From NCBI RefSeq assembly GCF_009742725.1, contig NZ_WPHG01000004.1, positions 310,001 through 374,000 on the forward strand: a stretch of 64,000 bases of DNA, in the 5' to 3' direction. Each line of letters begins with the position of its first letter. Position 1 is the first letter of the stretch. The translations under genes and the position numbers were made by a program. The DNA is from Nitratireductor arenosus (GTDB lineage Bacteria > Pseudomonadota > Alphaproteobacteria > Rhizobiales > Rhizobiaceae). The notes beneath the pieces were generated by a model. That model searched no databases and had not been told where the DNA came from. It saw only the letters and a list, made by a program, of their open reading frames with translations. This document shows, piece by piece, positions 7,239 to 15,378 of this stretch.

Positions 7239-9062
7239 GTGGGTCCGGCCGAAATCCATGCCGGCGAAAGCCTTATTCGCGGGCGCTATGCGCGCATCGG
7301 CTTTGCAGTCCTGGCCGCGACGCTTTTATGTGGCGCGGTGCTGGCTTGGATTGCCTATGCCTTCGGCAGCGCCCAGGCGCGCCGCGCGGTCGAGGCGTCT
7401 GCCAGCGAGGCGCTGGCGCTGCAAGCCGAAACCCTGACGGGCGTGCTGGAAAAATACCGCCTGCTGCCGCCTCTGCTGGCGCGGCGCGACGACATCATGG
7501 CCCTGTTCGCCCGGCCGAACGAAGGCGAGGCGCGCAAGGCGGCCCGCGACGTCGCCTTCGAGATCGCCGGCTATTCCGGCGCCAAAGATGTCGCCTTCGC
7601 CGACGCGACCGGACGCATCTTCGCCTCGGCGCGCGGCATATTCGACAATTCGCGCCTCAACGAAAACGCCCTGCTCGACGCCGCGCGACAGGGCCGTCTC
7701 GGGCGCGAAACCCGGTCGGACGACAATGAACGCGCCTACGTGTTCGCCGCGTCCGTCCGGCGCGGCGGCGCGCTGGTCGGGGTGATCGCGGTCTATGTGC
7801 GTATCGACCGGATCGAGCAGACCTGGTCGCTTTCGGCCAATCCCATCGCCGTGGCCGATGCCGGCGGCCTTGTCTTCATCTCCAACCGCCCGCAATGGAA
7901 CCAGCGCCGCCTGTTCGGCCCGGCGGGCGGCGACGCGGTTCTGAGCGGCGATCCAGACGGAGACGGCGTGGTCGCCGAAACCGGCGAACCCGGCCTCGGC
8001 TACATCCCCGCCCGGCGTGACCTGCCCTTGATGGGCTGGACCCTGCATGTGCTGGCCGACCGCGCGCCGGTGGTGGCCGCCGGACGCACGGCCGGTCTGG
8101 TCGTCGTGCTGGCGGCCCTGCTCGCCGGCAGCCTCTCCTTCTTCCTCGTCAAGCGCCGCGAGGCGTTCGCGCTGCGCCAGGCGCGCGCGGAGGCCGAAGC
8201 GCATCGGCTCGAACATCTGGTCCAGGAGCGCACCGCCGACCTGACCCAGGCCAACGCGGCCCTTGCCCACGAGGTCAGGGAACGCACCGAGGCCGAAGCG
8301 CAATTACGCAAGGCCCAGAACGAGGTGATCCAGGCCGCCAAGCTCGCCGCGCTCGGGCAGATGTCGGCCACCCTCAGCCATGAATACAACCAGCCGCTGG
8401 CCGCCATTCGCACCTATGCCGACAATGCGACCGCCTTTCTGCAACGTGGCCGCGCGGAAGCCGCGAGCGAGGCGCTCGCACGCATTTCCGGTCTCGTCGA
8501 CCGCATGTCGGAACTGTCGCGCACGCTCTTGTCCTTCGCCCGCAAGCCGGGCACCGAAATCGGCGATGTCGCCCTCGCCCCGGTGCTGGAGGAGGCGTTG
8601 ATGCTTATCGGGCCGAGGGCGCGCAGCGCCGGTATCGAGATCCGGCGTGAGAGCATTCCGCAGGACCTCGTGGTGCGCGGCGGCAAGCTGCGCCTCACCC
8701 AAGTGGTAGTCAACCTGCTCAACAATGCGCTCGATGCGCTCTCCGGTATCGGCTCGCAGGGCCGGTCCGACACGCCCCTGGTCACGATTGGCGCACGCCG
8801 CGCCGGCGCCCGCGTCGCGCTGACGGTGGAAGACAATGGCCCCGGCATTCCCGATGCGCTGCGCGAGCAGGTGTTCGAGCCGTTTTTCTCCACCAAAGGG
8901 GTTGGAGAAGGCGTCGGCATCGGCCTGTCCATCGTCTACAATATCGTGCGCGAATTCGGTGGCGCGGTGCGCATCTCCAGCACCCCCGGCGGCGGCGCAC
9001 GCTTCACCGTGCTTTTGTCCGCCGCCGCATCGGCCCCACAAACGCTGGCCAAGGCCTCGTGA
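7239..9062 (+). CDS. dctB: C4-dicarboxylate-type sensor histidine kinase DctB
   Basis: The 607-aa membrane kinase has an N-terminal transmembrane helix (about residues 17-38), a periplasmic dCache-like sensor region, a second membrane helix near 280, a coiled coil (AEAHRLEHLVQERTADL region), the H-box LSHEYNQPLAAIRTY, and N, G1 and G2 boxes (VVNLLNNALDAL, EDNGPGIP, GVGIGLSIVYNIV). GTG at 7239 is chosen because GGGAGGGGA precedes it. Architecture and length match DctB. It overlaps dctD by 4 nt (GTGA), so the two are co-translated. The likely ligand is a dicarboxylate or other organic acid imported by the TRAP system downstream. Confidence 0.85.
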   Translation: MGPAEIHAGESLIRGRYARIGFAVLAATLLCGAVLAWIAYAFGSAQARRAVEASASEALALQAETLTGVLEKYRLLPPLLARRDDIMALFARPNEGEARKAARDVAFEIAGYSGAKDVAFADATGRIFASARGIFDNSRLNENALLDAARQGRLGRETRSDDNERAYVFAASVRRGGALVGVIAVYVRIDRIEQTWSLSANPIAVADAGGLVFISNRPQWNQRRLFGPAGGDAVLSGDPDGDGVVAETGEPGLGYIPARRDLPLMGWTLHVLADRAPVVAAGRTAGLVVVLAALLAGSLSFFLVKRREAFALRQARAEAEAHRLEHLVQERTADLTQANAALAHEVRERTEAEAQLRKAQNEVIQAAKLAALGQMSATLSHEYNQPLAAIRTYADNATAFLQRGRAEAASEALARISGLVDRMSELSRTLLSFARKPGTEIGDVALAPVLEEALMLIGPRARSAGIEIRRESIPQDLVVRGGKLRLTQVVVNLLNNALDALSGIGSQGRSDTPLVTIGARRAGARVALTVEDNGPGIPDALREQVFEPFFSTKGVGEGVGIGLSIVYNIVREFGGAVRISSTPGGGARFTVLLSAAASAPQTLAKAS

Positions 9063-10399
9063 GCGATGCCCGCATCCTGCTCGTCGACGACGACGATGAT
9101 CTGCGCCCGGCGCTCGTCCAGGGTTTCGAGATCGAGGATCTCGCCGTCATCGCCTATCGCAGCGCCGAGGACGCGCTGCCCGACATCAGCCGCGAGCTCT
9201 ATGGCTGCATCGTTACCGACATCCGCATGGCCGGCATGGACGGCATGGATTTCATGCGCCGCTGCCTGGAAATCGACCCGGCGCTGCCGGTCGTGCTGAT
9301 CACCGGCCACGGCGAGGTCGCGCTTGCGGTACAGGCGATGCGCGACGGCGCCTACGATTTCATCGAAAAACCCTTCCCTGTTCACCGCCTGACATCGGTG
9401 GTGCGCCGGGCCATCGAAAAGCGCCGCCTGGTGCTGGAAAACCGGGTCCTGCGCGAAACACTCGACGCCTCCGGCAATCTGGAAACGCGCCTGGTCGGCC
9501 GCAATCCGGCGATGCGACGCCTGCGCGAAGAGATCGCCGCGCTTGCCGGCACCGACGCCGACGTGCTCATTCTGGGCGAGACCGGCTCCGGCAAGGAGGT
9601 CGTGGCGCGTGCCCTGCACGATTTCGGCGACCGCTCGCAGGCCAATTTCGTCGCCATTAATTGCGGCGCGCTGCCGAAGGACATTTTCGAAAGCGAGTTG
9701 TTCGGCCACGAGGCCGGCGCCTTCACCGGCGCGCAGAAATTACGTATCGGCAAGCTGGAACACGCCGACGGCGGCACGGTCTTCCTCGACGAGATCGAAT
9801 CGATGCCGCTCGACCTTCAGGTCAAGCTGTTGCGCGCCATCGAGCACCGCACCGTCGAACGCCTCGGCTCCAACCGCCCGATCCCGCTAAATGTCCGTTT
9901 CGTCGCGGCCAGCAAGGCCGACCTCAAGGCCGAGAGCGAGGCACGCCGGTTCCGCGCCGATTTGTTCTACCGGCTCAATGTGGCCGCGCTGAAAATCCCG
10001 CCCTTACGTGAGCGCGGCGACGATATCCCGCTGCTGTTCGCCCATCTGGCGCGCGAGGCACGCGCCCGCTACCGCCGCGACATGCCCGAAATGACCCCGG
10101 CGCTGGAGGCCGAGCTCACAGCCCATGACTGGCCAGGCAATGTCCGCGAATTGCGTAATATCGCCGATCGCTGGGTACTCGGGCTGTGGCGCGGCGTTTC
10201 GCCCGATGACCCTGCCCCGCCCGACGGTGCCAATGTGCTGGCCGACAGGGTCGCGGCTTTCGAACGCGCTGTCATCGAGGCCGAGTTGAAGCGCCACGGC
10301 GGACGCCAGAAGGAAACCTACGAGGCGCTCGGGATTTCGCGCAAAGGCCTTTACGACAAGATGAAGAAGCTCGGCCTCGGCGGTCGCGACGATGGGTAG
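9059..10399 (+). CDS. dctD: Sigma-54-dependent response regulator DctD
   Basis: The 446-aa NtrC-family activator has a receiver domain (Asp54 phosphoacceptor in VTDIRM, Lys104), a AAA+ domain with Walker A GETGSGKE (173-180), the sigma-54 contact loop GAFTGA (220-225), and Walker B VFLDEIE (241-247). It ends in a Fis-type HTH ([19 protein letters not shown]). The start is GTG at 9059 inside the kinase stop. It is predicted to activate the sigma-54 promoter 140 bp downstream, driving dctPQM. All key residues are intact. Confidence 0.93.
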   Translation: MSDARILLVDDDDDLRPALVQGFEIEDLAVIAYRSAEDALPDISRELYGCIVTDIRMAGMDGMDFMRRCLEIDPALPVVLITGHGEVALAVQAMRDGAYDFIEKPFPVHRLTSVVRRAIEKRRLVLENRVLRETLDASGNLETRLVGRNPAMRRLREEIAALAGTDADVLILGETGSGKEVVARALHDFGDRSQANFVAINCGALPKDIFESELFGHEAGAFTGAQKLRIGKLEHADGGTVFLDEIESMPLDLQVKLLRAIEHRTVERLGSNRPIPLNVRFVAASKADLKAESEARRFRADLFYRLNVAALKIPPLRERGDDIPLLFAHLAREARARYRRDMPEMTPALEAELTAHDWPGNVRELRNIADRWVLGLWRGVSPDDPAPPDGANVLADRVAAFERAVIEAELKRHGGRQKETYEALGISRKGLYDKMKKLGLGGRDDG

Positions 10400-10464
10400 A
10401 TATCCACTCATGTCGCCTGCGCAATGTGTATTCGATGTAACACTCTTGTAGATGGGCGTTTGAA

Positions 10465-10520
10465 CAGGCGCCTGCGAAAAGACGTCTAGACACCTGATTT
10501 TAAAGTATTTTTCGAAAAAT
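10465..10520. promoter_or_regulatory. Palindromes upstream of the sigma-54 promoter (candidate DctD sites)
   Basis: CAGGCGCCTG (10465-10474), AGACGTCT (10480-10487) and ATTTTTCGAAAAAT (10507-10520) are perfect palindromes lying 20-75 bp upstream of the -24 element. Enhancer-binding proteins bind dyads upstream of sigma-54 promoters, but these are closer than is usual. Assigning them to DctD is inference. Confidence 0.35.
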
Positions 10521-10539
10521 TCGACCGCCGTACCGAAAC

Positions 10540-10555
10540 TGGCACCGCTCTTGCT
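10540..10555 (+). promoter_or_regulatory. Sigma-54 (-24/-12) promoter of dctPQM
   Basis: TGGCAC-CGCTC-TTGCT matches the RpoN consensus TGGCAC-N5-TTGCW exactly. It lies between dctD and dctP. Transcription should begin about 12 nt after the GC of the -12 element, leaving a structured leader of roughly 120 nt before dctP. Its position next to an NtrC-family activator makes this a high-confidence call. Confidence 0.88.
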
Positions 10556-10688
10556 ATCAAAAGAGCGAGCGGCGCGTCCGCTTAGACGGCGTGGATCGCC
10601 GCCGCGCTCCCGAGCGGAGCGCGAATGCTGCTGCAGCCGTGGATTTGAAAGCAGAACCGGGCCTGGGCCCACCAAGTGGAGGACGATC

Positions 10689-11690
10689 ATGAAAAAACTT
10701 CTCGGCGCCGTATCGGCGCTCGCCATCGCGCTATTCGCCGGACAGGCAGTCGCATCCGAAGGCTGCGACGATGGCGAGATGGTCATCAAGTTCAGCCACG
10801 TCGTGGCGGCAACCGGTCATCCCAAGGGCGACGCGGCCACGCTTCTGGCCGACCGCGTAAACAAGGAGATGGACGGCAAGGCCTGCATGGAGGTGTTTGC
10901 CAACTCAACCCTGTTCGACGACGACAAGGTGATGGAGGCACTACTTCTCGGCGACGTCCAACTCGCCGCCCCCTCGCTTTCCAAATTCGAGGCCTACACG
11001 CTGAAATACCGGCTGTTCGACTTGCCCTTCATCTTCGCCGACCTGAAAGCCGTCGGCGCCTTTACCGGCAGCGAGGCCGGCAAGAACCTTCTCAAGGTGA
11101 TGGAGGACCAGGGTTATACCGGGCTCGGCTACTGGATGTCGGGCATGAAATATTTCTCCGCCAAGAAGCCGCTCCTGGTGCCCAGCGACGCCAACGGGCT
11201 GAAATTCCGCGTCCAGACCTCCGACGTCGCGGTGGCGATGATCGAGGCGATGGGCGCTTCGGCGCAGAAACTGGCCTTCAAGGAGGTCTACGGCGCGCTG
11301 CAGACCGGCGTGGTCGACGGCCAGGAAAATTCCTGGTGCAACATCTACAAGCAGAAATTCTTCGAGGTTCAGGACGGCGTCTCGGAGACCAACCACCAGG
11401 CGCTGGCCTATCTGCTGGTGACCTCGACCGAATGGCTAAACGGTCTCGACGCCGACGTTCGCGACCAGTTCCTGGCGATCGCCGAGGATGTCACCAACGC
11501 CGCCAATGACGAAGTCGGCAAGAAGGAAGCCGACTGCCGCCAGGGCATTCTCGACGCCAAGGGCGAGATCCGCACCCTGACGCCCGAACAGCGGACCGAA
11601 TGGGTCAAGACGATGAAGCCGGTCTGGGACAAGTTCGAGGGCGACATCGGAAAAGATCTGATCGACGCCGCCGCGGGCGCCGGCTCCTGA
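10689..11690 (+). CDS. dctP: TRAP transporter substrate-binding protein DctP
   Basis: The 333-aa periplasmic receptor of a TRAP importer has a Sec signal peptide (MKKLLGAVSALAIALFAGQAVASE) and the DctP-family fold. The conserved region around GLKFRVQTSDVAVAMIEAMGA holds the carboxylate-binding Arg typical of the family. ATG at 10689 is chosen for the signal peptide and the GGAGGACG sequence before it. It is driven by the sigma-54 promoter and followed by a strong hairpin before dctQ. Substrate class: C4-dicarboxylate or related acid, inferred from the paired DctB/DctD. Confidence 0.9.
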   Translation: MKKLLGAVSALAIALFAGQAVASEGCDDGEMVIKFSHVVAATGHPKGDAATLLADRVNKEMDGKACMEVFANSTLFDDDKVMEALLLGDVQLAAPSLSKFEAYTLKYRLFDLPFIFADLKAVGAFTGSEAGKNLLKVMEDQGYTGLGYWMSGMKYFSAKKPLLVPSDANGLKFRVQTSDVAVAMIEAMGASAQKLAFKEVYGALQTGVVDGQENSWCNIYKQKFFEVQDGVSETNHQALAYLLVTSTEWLNGLDADVRDQFLAIAEDVTNAANDEVGKKEADCRQGILDAKGEIRTLTPEQRTEWVKTMKPVWDKFEGDIGKDLIDAAAGAGS

Positions 11691-11702
11691 TCAAGCCCAA
11701 CA

Positions 11703-11731
11703 CGGCACGGCCGGGCAATCCGGCCGTGCCG
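11703..11731 (+). terminator. Strong intercistronic hairpin between dctP and dctQ
   Basis: A perfect 12-bp stem (CGGCACGGCCGG, 11703-11714, pairing with 11720-11731) closes a 5-nt loop. No T-tract follows, so it is more likely an mRNA-stabilising or partial-termination element that raises DctP over DctQM, a common pattern for binding-protein genes. Confidence 0.7.
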
Positions 11732-11786
11732 TTCCTGCCGCCAGCTCGAGCAGCCGGCAGGTTCCAAAACCGGGGGGAACCATCCG

Positions 11787-12482
11787 ATGGCATTGTTGTG
11801 GCCAATCCTTGGCCTGATCGCGCTCGTCGCGATCCTTTTCGCGGCCGAGCGACGCTGGCCCGAGGCGATCACCCGGCTTGAAGAAAACTTCATCGCCGTG
11901 CTGATGGCCATCATCACCCTGGTCTCGTTTTTCCAGGTCGTCGCGCGCTACGGTTTCAACACCGGCTGGAGCGGCGCGCTGGAACTGACCCGCATCCTGT
12001 TTGCCTGGCTGATCCTGTTCGGCATGAGCTACGGCATCAAGCAGCACATGCATCTCGGCGTCGACGCCTTCATCCGCTTGCTGCCGAAACCCGCCTTCCG
12101 CGTCGTCGCCGTGTTCGGCGCGTTTTGCGCCTTCCTCTACGCCTTCATGCTCTTGCATGCCGGCTGGCTGGCCTGGTTCGGAGTCGACGTCAGCACCAAT
12201 TGGCGCCAGACCGGCGCTATCGGCTACTGGAAGTTCATGTTCGATCGCGGCACCGGCCTCGACGATTTGCGCTGGCCGGAGCTGATCCAGTCGCTGTTCG
12301 GCACCCAGGAGCGGGTGCAGCGCTGGATCGCCTATCTGATGCTGCCGGTCGGGCTTTCGCTGCTCGCCTTTCGGTCGCTGGAAGCCATGATCGCCATTGT
12401 GCGCGGCGAGCGCGAACTGGTGATCGCCGGCCACGAGGCCGAGGAGCTCGTCTCCGAACACAAAGACATCCTGAAGGACTGA
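11787..12482 (+). CDS. dctQ: TRAP transporter small membrane subunit DctQ
   Basis: The 231-aa protein has four predicted membrane helices typical of DctQ, beginning with a hydrophobic helix (MALLWPILGLIALVAILFAA) and including the element ELTRILFAWLILFGMSYGIKQHMHLGVD. It forms the membrane complex with DctM. Its ATG at 11787 follows GGGGGGAACC. At 231 aa it is somewhat longer than the usual 160-200, with an extra loop around residues 125-170. It lies 5 nt before dctM. Confidence 0.88.
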   Translation: MALLWPILGLIALVAILFAAERRWPEAITRLEENFIAVLMAIITLVSFFQVVARYGFNTGWSGALELTRILFAWLILFGMSYGIKQHMHLGVDAFIRLLPKPAFRVVAVFGAFCAFLYAFMLLHAGWLAWFGVDVSTNWRQTGAIGYWKFMFDRGTGLDDLRWPELIQSLFGTQERVQRWIAYLMLPVGLSLLAFRSLEAMIAIVRGERELVIAGHEAEELVSEHKDILKD

Positions 12483-12487
12483 GAACC

Positions 12488-14107
12488 ATGGAAGCCGCCA
12501 TTCTGTTCGTTCTCGTCCTGGGTCTGCTTTTTCTCGGCGTGCCGGTCGCGGTGTCGCTGGGCCTTTCGTCGATCATCATCATCGCCTTTTTCTCCGCCGA
12601 TTCGATGTCCTCGGTGGCGCTGCAGCTTTTCACCGCCTCGCAAAACTACACGCTGCTTGCGATTCCCTTCTTCATCCTCGCCTCCGCCTTCATGTCGACC
12701 GGCGGCGTGGCCAGGCGCATCATCCGTTTCGCGATCGCCACGGTCGGCCATTTCCGCGGCGGCCTGGCGATGGCGAGTGTCATGGCCTGCATGCTGTTCG
12801 CCGCGCTCTCCGGCTCCTCGCCGGCGACCGTGGTCGCCATCGGCACGATCGCCATCGCCGGCATGCGTCAGGTCGGCTACAGCAAGGACTTCGCCGCCGG
12901 CATCATTGCGAACGCCGGCACGCTCGGCATCCTGATCCCGCCCTCGATCGTCATGGTGGTCTATTCCGCCGCCACCGATGTGTCGGTCGGGCGCATGTTT
13001 CTGGCCGGCGTCGTGCCCGGCCTCGTCGCCGGGCTGATGCTGATGGCGGCGATCTACGTGCTGGCGCGCATCCGCAACCTGCCGGCCGAGGAGTGGAAGG
13101 GGTTCGGCGAAATTCTGGCCGGCGGCAAGGAAGCCGGCTGGGGCCTGTTCCTCATCATCATCATTCTGGGCGGCATCTATGGCGGCGTCTTCACGCCCAC
13201 CGAGGCCGCCGCGGTCGCCGCCGTCTACGCCTTCTTCGTCGCGCTGTTCGTCTATCGCGACATGGGCCCGCTCAAGGGCGTGCGCTGGATCCAGGACACC
13301 GACAGCAAGCGCGCCCGCGTCGGCTTTTCCGCCCTCGTCTACGCGCTCGCCTTCTTCTTCGTGTTCATGATCCTGTCCTTCTTCGTCACCGCCGAATGGG
13401 AAGGCGTGACGGCAGGCGGCCGCGCGCTCGTCGGCCTGGTCCTGTCGCTCGCCATCATGGTCGCCTACGCGGTGTGGCGCGACCGCGAGTCCAACCCCTT
13501 CAACATTCCCGGCTACGTCGTCGCCGGCCTGCCGATCTGGGGCCGCAATGTCGCGCTGATGGGCCGCAACTTCTTGCGCATGTTCTTCAACGAGGACACG
13601 CGCAAGGTGATGACCGACGCGTCGAAGACGACGATTATGCTGATGTTCATCATCGTCAACGCGCTGCTGTTCGCGCACGTGCTGACCTCCGAGCGCATTC
13701 CCGACGCCATCACCGAACTGATGATCGGCTACGGCTTCAACTGGTTCACCTTCCTGATCGCGGTCAACCTTTTGCTGTTGCTCGGCGGCCAGTTCATGGA
13801 ACCTTCCGGCCTGCTTCTGATCGTCGCGCCGGTCGTGTTTCCGATCGCCATGGAGCTCGGCGTCGACCCGGTCCATCTCGGCATCATCATGGTGGTCAAC
13901 ATGGAGATCGGCATGATTACCCCGCCGATCGGCCTCAACCTGTTCGTCACCTCCGGCATCACCGGCATGAGCCTGATCCAGGTGGTACGCGCCGCCGCCC
14001 CCTTCGTGGCGGTGCTGTTCGCCTTCCTGATCCTGGTCACCTATGTGCCGGTCTTGTCGACCTGGCTGCCCTACAGCCTGATGGGCCCGGAGATCGTGAC
14101 GCGCTGA
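12488..14107 (+). CDS. dctM: TRAP transporter large permease DctM (long form)
   Basis: The 539-aa multi-spanning permease carries DctM hallmarks: ALSGSSPATVVAIGTI, GTLGILIPPSIVMVVYS, and GMITPPIGLNLFVTSGI near the C-terminus. Most DctM proteins are about 430 aa. The extra ~100 residues form a block near 260-390 (after the VYAFFVALFVY helix) with two more hydrophobic segments and a charged stretch. The start is ATG at 12488, 6 nt after dctQ. With DctP and DctQ it imports organic acids using the sodium or proton gradient. Confidence 0.9.
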   Translation: MEAAILFVLVLGLLFLGVPVAVSLGLSSIIIIAFFSADSMSSVALQLFTASQNYTLLAIPFFILASAFMSTGGVARRIIRFAIATVGHFRGGLAMASVMACMLFAALSGSSPATVVAIGTIAIAGMRQVGYSKDFAAGIIANAGTLGILIPPSIVMVVYSAATDVSVGRMFLAGVVPGLVAGLMLMAAIYVLARIRNLPAEEWKGFGEILAGGKEAGWGLFLIIIILGGIYGGVFTPTEAAAVAAVYAFFVALFVYRDMGPLKGVRWIQDTDSKRARVGFSALVYALAFFFVFMILSFFVTAEWEGVTAGGRALVGLVLSLAIMVAYAVWRDRESNPFNIPGYVVAGLPIWGRNVALMGRNFLRMFFNEDTRKVMTDASKTTIMLMFIIVNALLFAHVLTSERIPDAITELMIGYGFNWFTFLIAVNLLLLLGGQFMEPSGLLLIVAPVVFPIAMELGVDPVHLGIIMVVNMEIGMITPPIGLNLFVTSGITGMSLIQVVRAAAPFVAVLFAFLILVTYVPVLSTWLPYSLMGPEIVTR

Positions 14108-14139
14108 GCCGGCGATGGCGCGCCGGCGCCTGCCGGCTC
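14106..14139. terminator. Hairpin between convergent dctM and tspO
   Basis: GAGCCGGC (14106-14113) pairs with GCCGGCTC (14132-14139). A GC-rich inner dyad sits in the loop. Its position between convergent genes suggests a bidirectional stop signal. No U-tract is present. Confidence 0.45.
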
Positions 14140-14168
14140 GGCGAGCGACGCGATCTCTGCAACCGGCT

Positions 14169-14648
14169 TTAGTTGAGGATCGCGATCGACAGATTGAGGA
14201 TGGCGGCGAAACCGACCCAGGCCGCGTAGGGCACGAACAGAGCGGCCGACAGGCGGTCGGCGCGCCAGCGGTTGATCACGAAGCCGACGACCAGCAGCGT
14301 CACGGCAACGATCACCACGAATGCCGGCCAGACGAGATGCAGCGCGAAGAAGACCGGCGACCAGAGCCAGTTCAGCGCCATCTGCCCATACCATAGCTTC
14401 ATGGCGGTGCCGTCGTGCCCGGCGAGAAAGGTCCGCCAGCCGGCAATGGCGATCAGCGCATAGAGCGTGAACCAAGCGGGGCCGAAAATCCAGTTCGGGG
14501 GGTTGAACGGCGGTTTTTGCAGGCCCGCATACCACGCGCCTGGCGCCGTTGCGTAGCCGATCAGAGCGCCGACGCCGATGACGACGGCCAAAAAAGCGGC
14601 CAGGAGCAAGAGCGAATGGCCGCTGCGATAATCGACTTTCGAAACCAT
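14169..14648 (-). CDS. tspO: TspO/MBR family membrane protein
   Basis: This 159-aa integral membrane protein has five helices and the TspO signature: YAGLQKPPFNPPNWIFGPAWF, the WYGQMALNWLWSPVFF helix, and NRWRADRLSAALFVPYAAWVGFA. Bacterial TspO binds tetrapyrroles and cholesterol and modulates tetrapyrrole export or photooxidative stress. The start is taken at MVSKVDYRSGHS (14648), because the residues encoded upstream are charged and not family-like. It lies tail-to-tail with dctM and 79 bp from the DUF3307 gene. Confidence 0.9.
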   Translation of the reverse strand: MVSKVDYRSGHSLLLLAAFLAVVIGVGALIGYATAPGAWYAGLQKPPFNPPNWIFGPAWFTLYALIAIAGWRTFLAGHDGTAMKLWYGQMALNWLWSPVFFALHLVWPAFVVIVAVTLLVVGFVINRWRADRLSAALFVPYAAWVGFAAILNLSIAILN

Positions 14649-14727
14649 GGTCATGCTCCAGCAACGCAAACGGCGCCATCTGGTTTCCGTGGCCGGCATG
14701 CCCGCGGCGGTCGGGCGCCGGGCGCTG

Positions 14728-15150
14728 TCAGACCACTGACATCACCGCCAGCCGCAGCGCCGCCGCCGTCATCGCCAGATAGGTCATGTGGTGCAGGAAC
14801 TGGTCGAAGCCGTGCATGGCCCAGAAGGCGGCCGTATCGGGACCTTTGCAGCTTTTCATGCCGTGGCGCGCCTTGGCGTGGTCGATCAGGAAATGCACGG
14901 CAAACTCGGCCGCCATGAAGACGAGCAGCAGCGGCAGGCCAAGCCCGGCCAGGACCAGAGCCGGCACCGAGCCGAGCGCGTGCACGCCGGCGTGGCAATA
15001 ACCGCCCGGCTGGTCGAAATGCCCCTTGGCGCGGATGACCCAGCGCGGCTGCAGCAGATAGTCGGCGATGAAATGCTTGGCCTGCAGGCACGCAAGCACG
15101 CCGAACGCCAGCATCAATTCGTCGGCCAAATACAGCCTCCCCACAGGCAC
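14728..15150 (-). CDS. DUF3307 membrane protein
   Basis: A 140-aa protein with hydrophobic segments and DUF3307-like features: the helix ACLQAKHFIADYLLQPRW, a His-containing helix (HAGVHALGSVPALVLAGLG), and AEFAVHFLIDHAKARHG. Function is unknown; the repeated His/Asp residues in membrane-proximal helices suggest a metal or catalytic site. MLAFGVLACL, ten codons or so in, is an alternative start. Upstream, 15151-15378 holds no recognisable gene. Confidence 0.72.
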   Translation of the reverse strand: MPVGRLYLADELMLAFGVLACLQAKHFIADYLLQPRWVIRAKGHFDQPGGYCHAGVHALGSVPALVLAGLGLPLLLVFMAAEFAVHFLIDHAKARHGMKSCKGPDTAAFWAMHGFDQFLHHMTYLAMTAAALRLAVMSVV

Positions 15151-15378
15151 GACCGGACACCTCGCCCGACGCCGGTATCGACCATGCCCTTACACCACAC
15201 TAGAACATGACGGCGGCTCAAGGAAACACCGCCGGTCCTGCGTCAAACCGCCTCCGCCGGCGCTGGTTTGCGACCCCAGTCTCGCTATCAAAGCCGACCT
15301 TGCCAAGAGGCAGCGCGCGAAGGCGTCGGTGCGTCAATGTCGCAGGCCGCGCGCGGCGGCGCTCCAACGGGCCCCGGA

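Noticed and set aside
6137-7729. 530-codon open frame overlapping lysR and dctB
   Set aside because: It is the +2 shadow of two well-supported genes and has no family resemblance.
12332-13876. 514-codon minus-strand frame opposite dctM
   Set aside because: Its His/Asp/Gln-rich content is the antisense reflection of hydrophobic codons, and the DctM motifs are on the plus strand.
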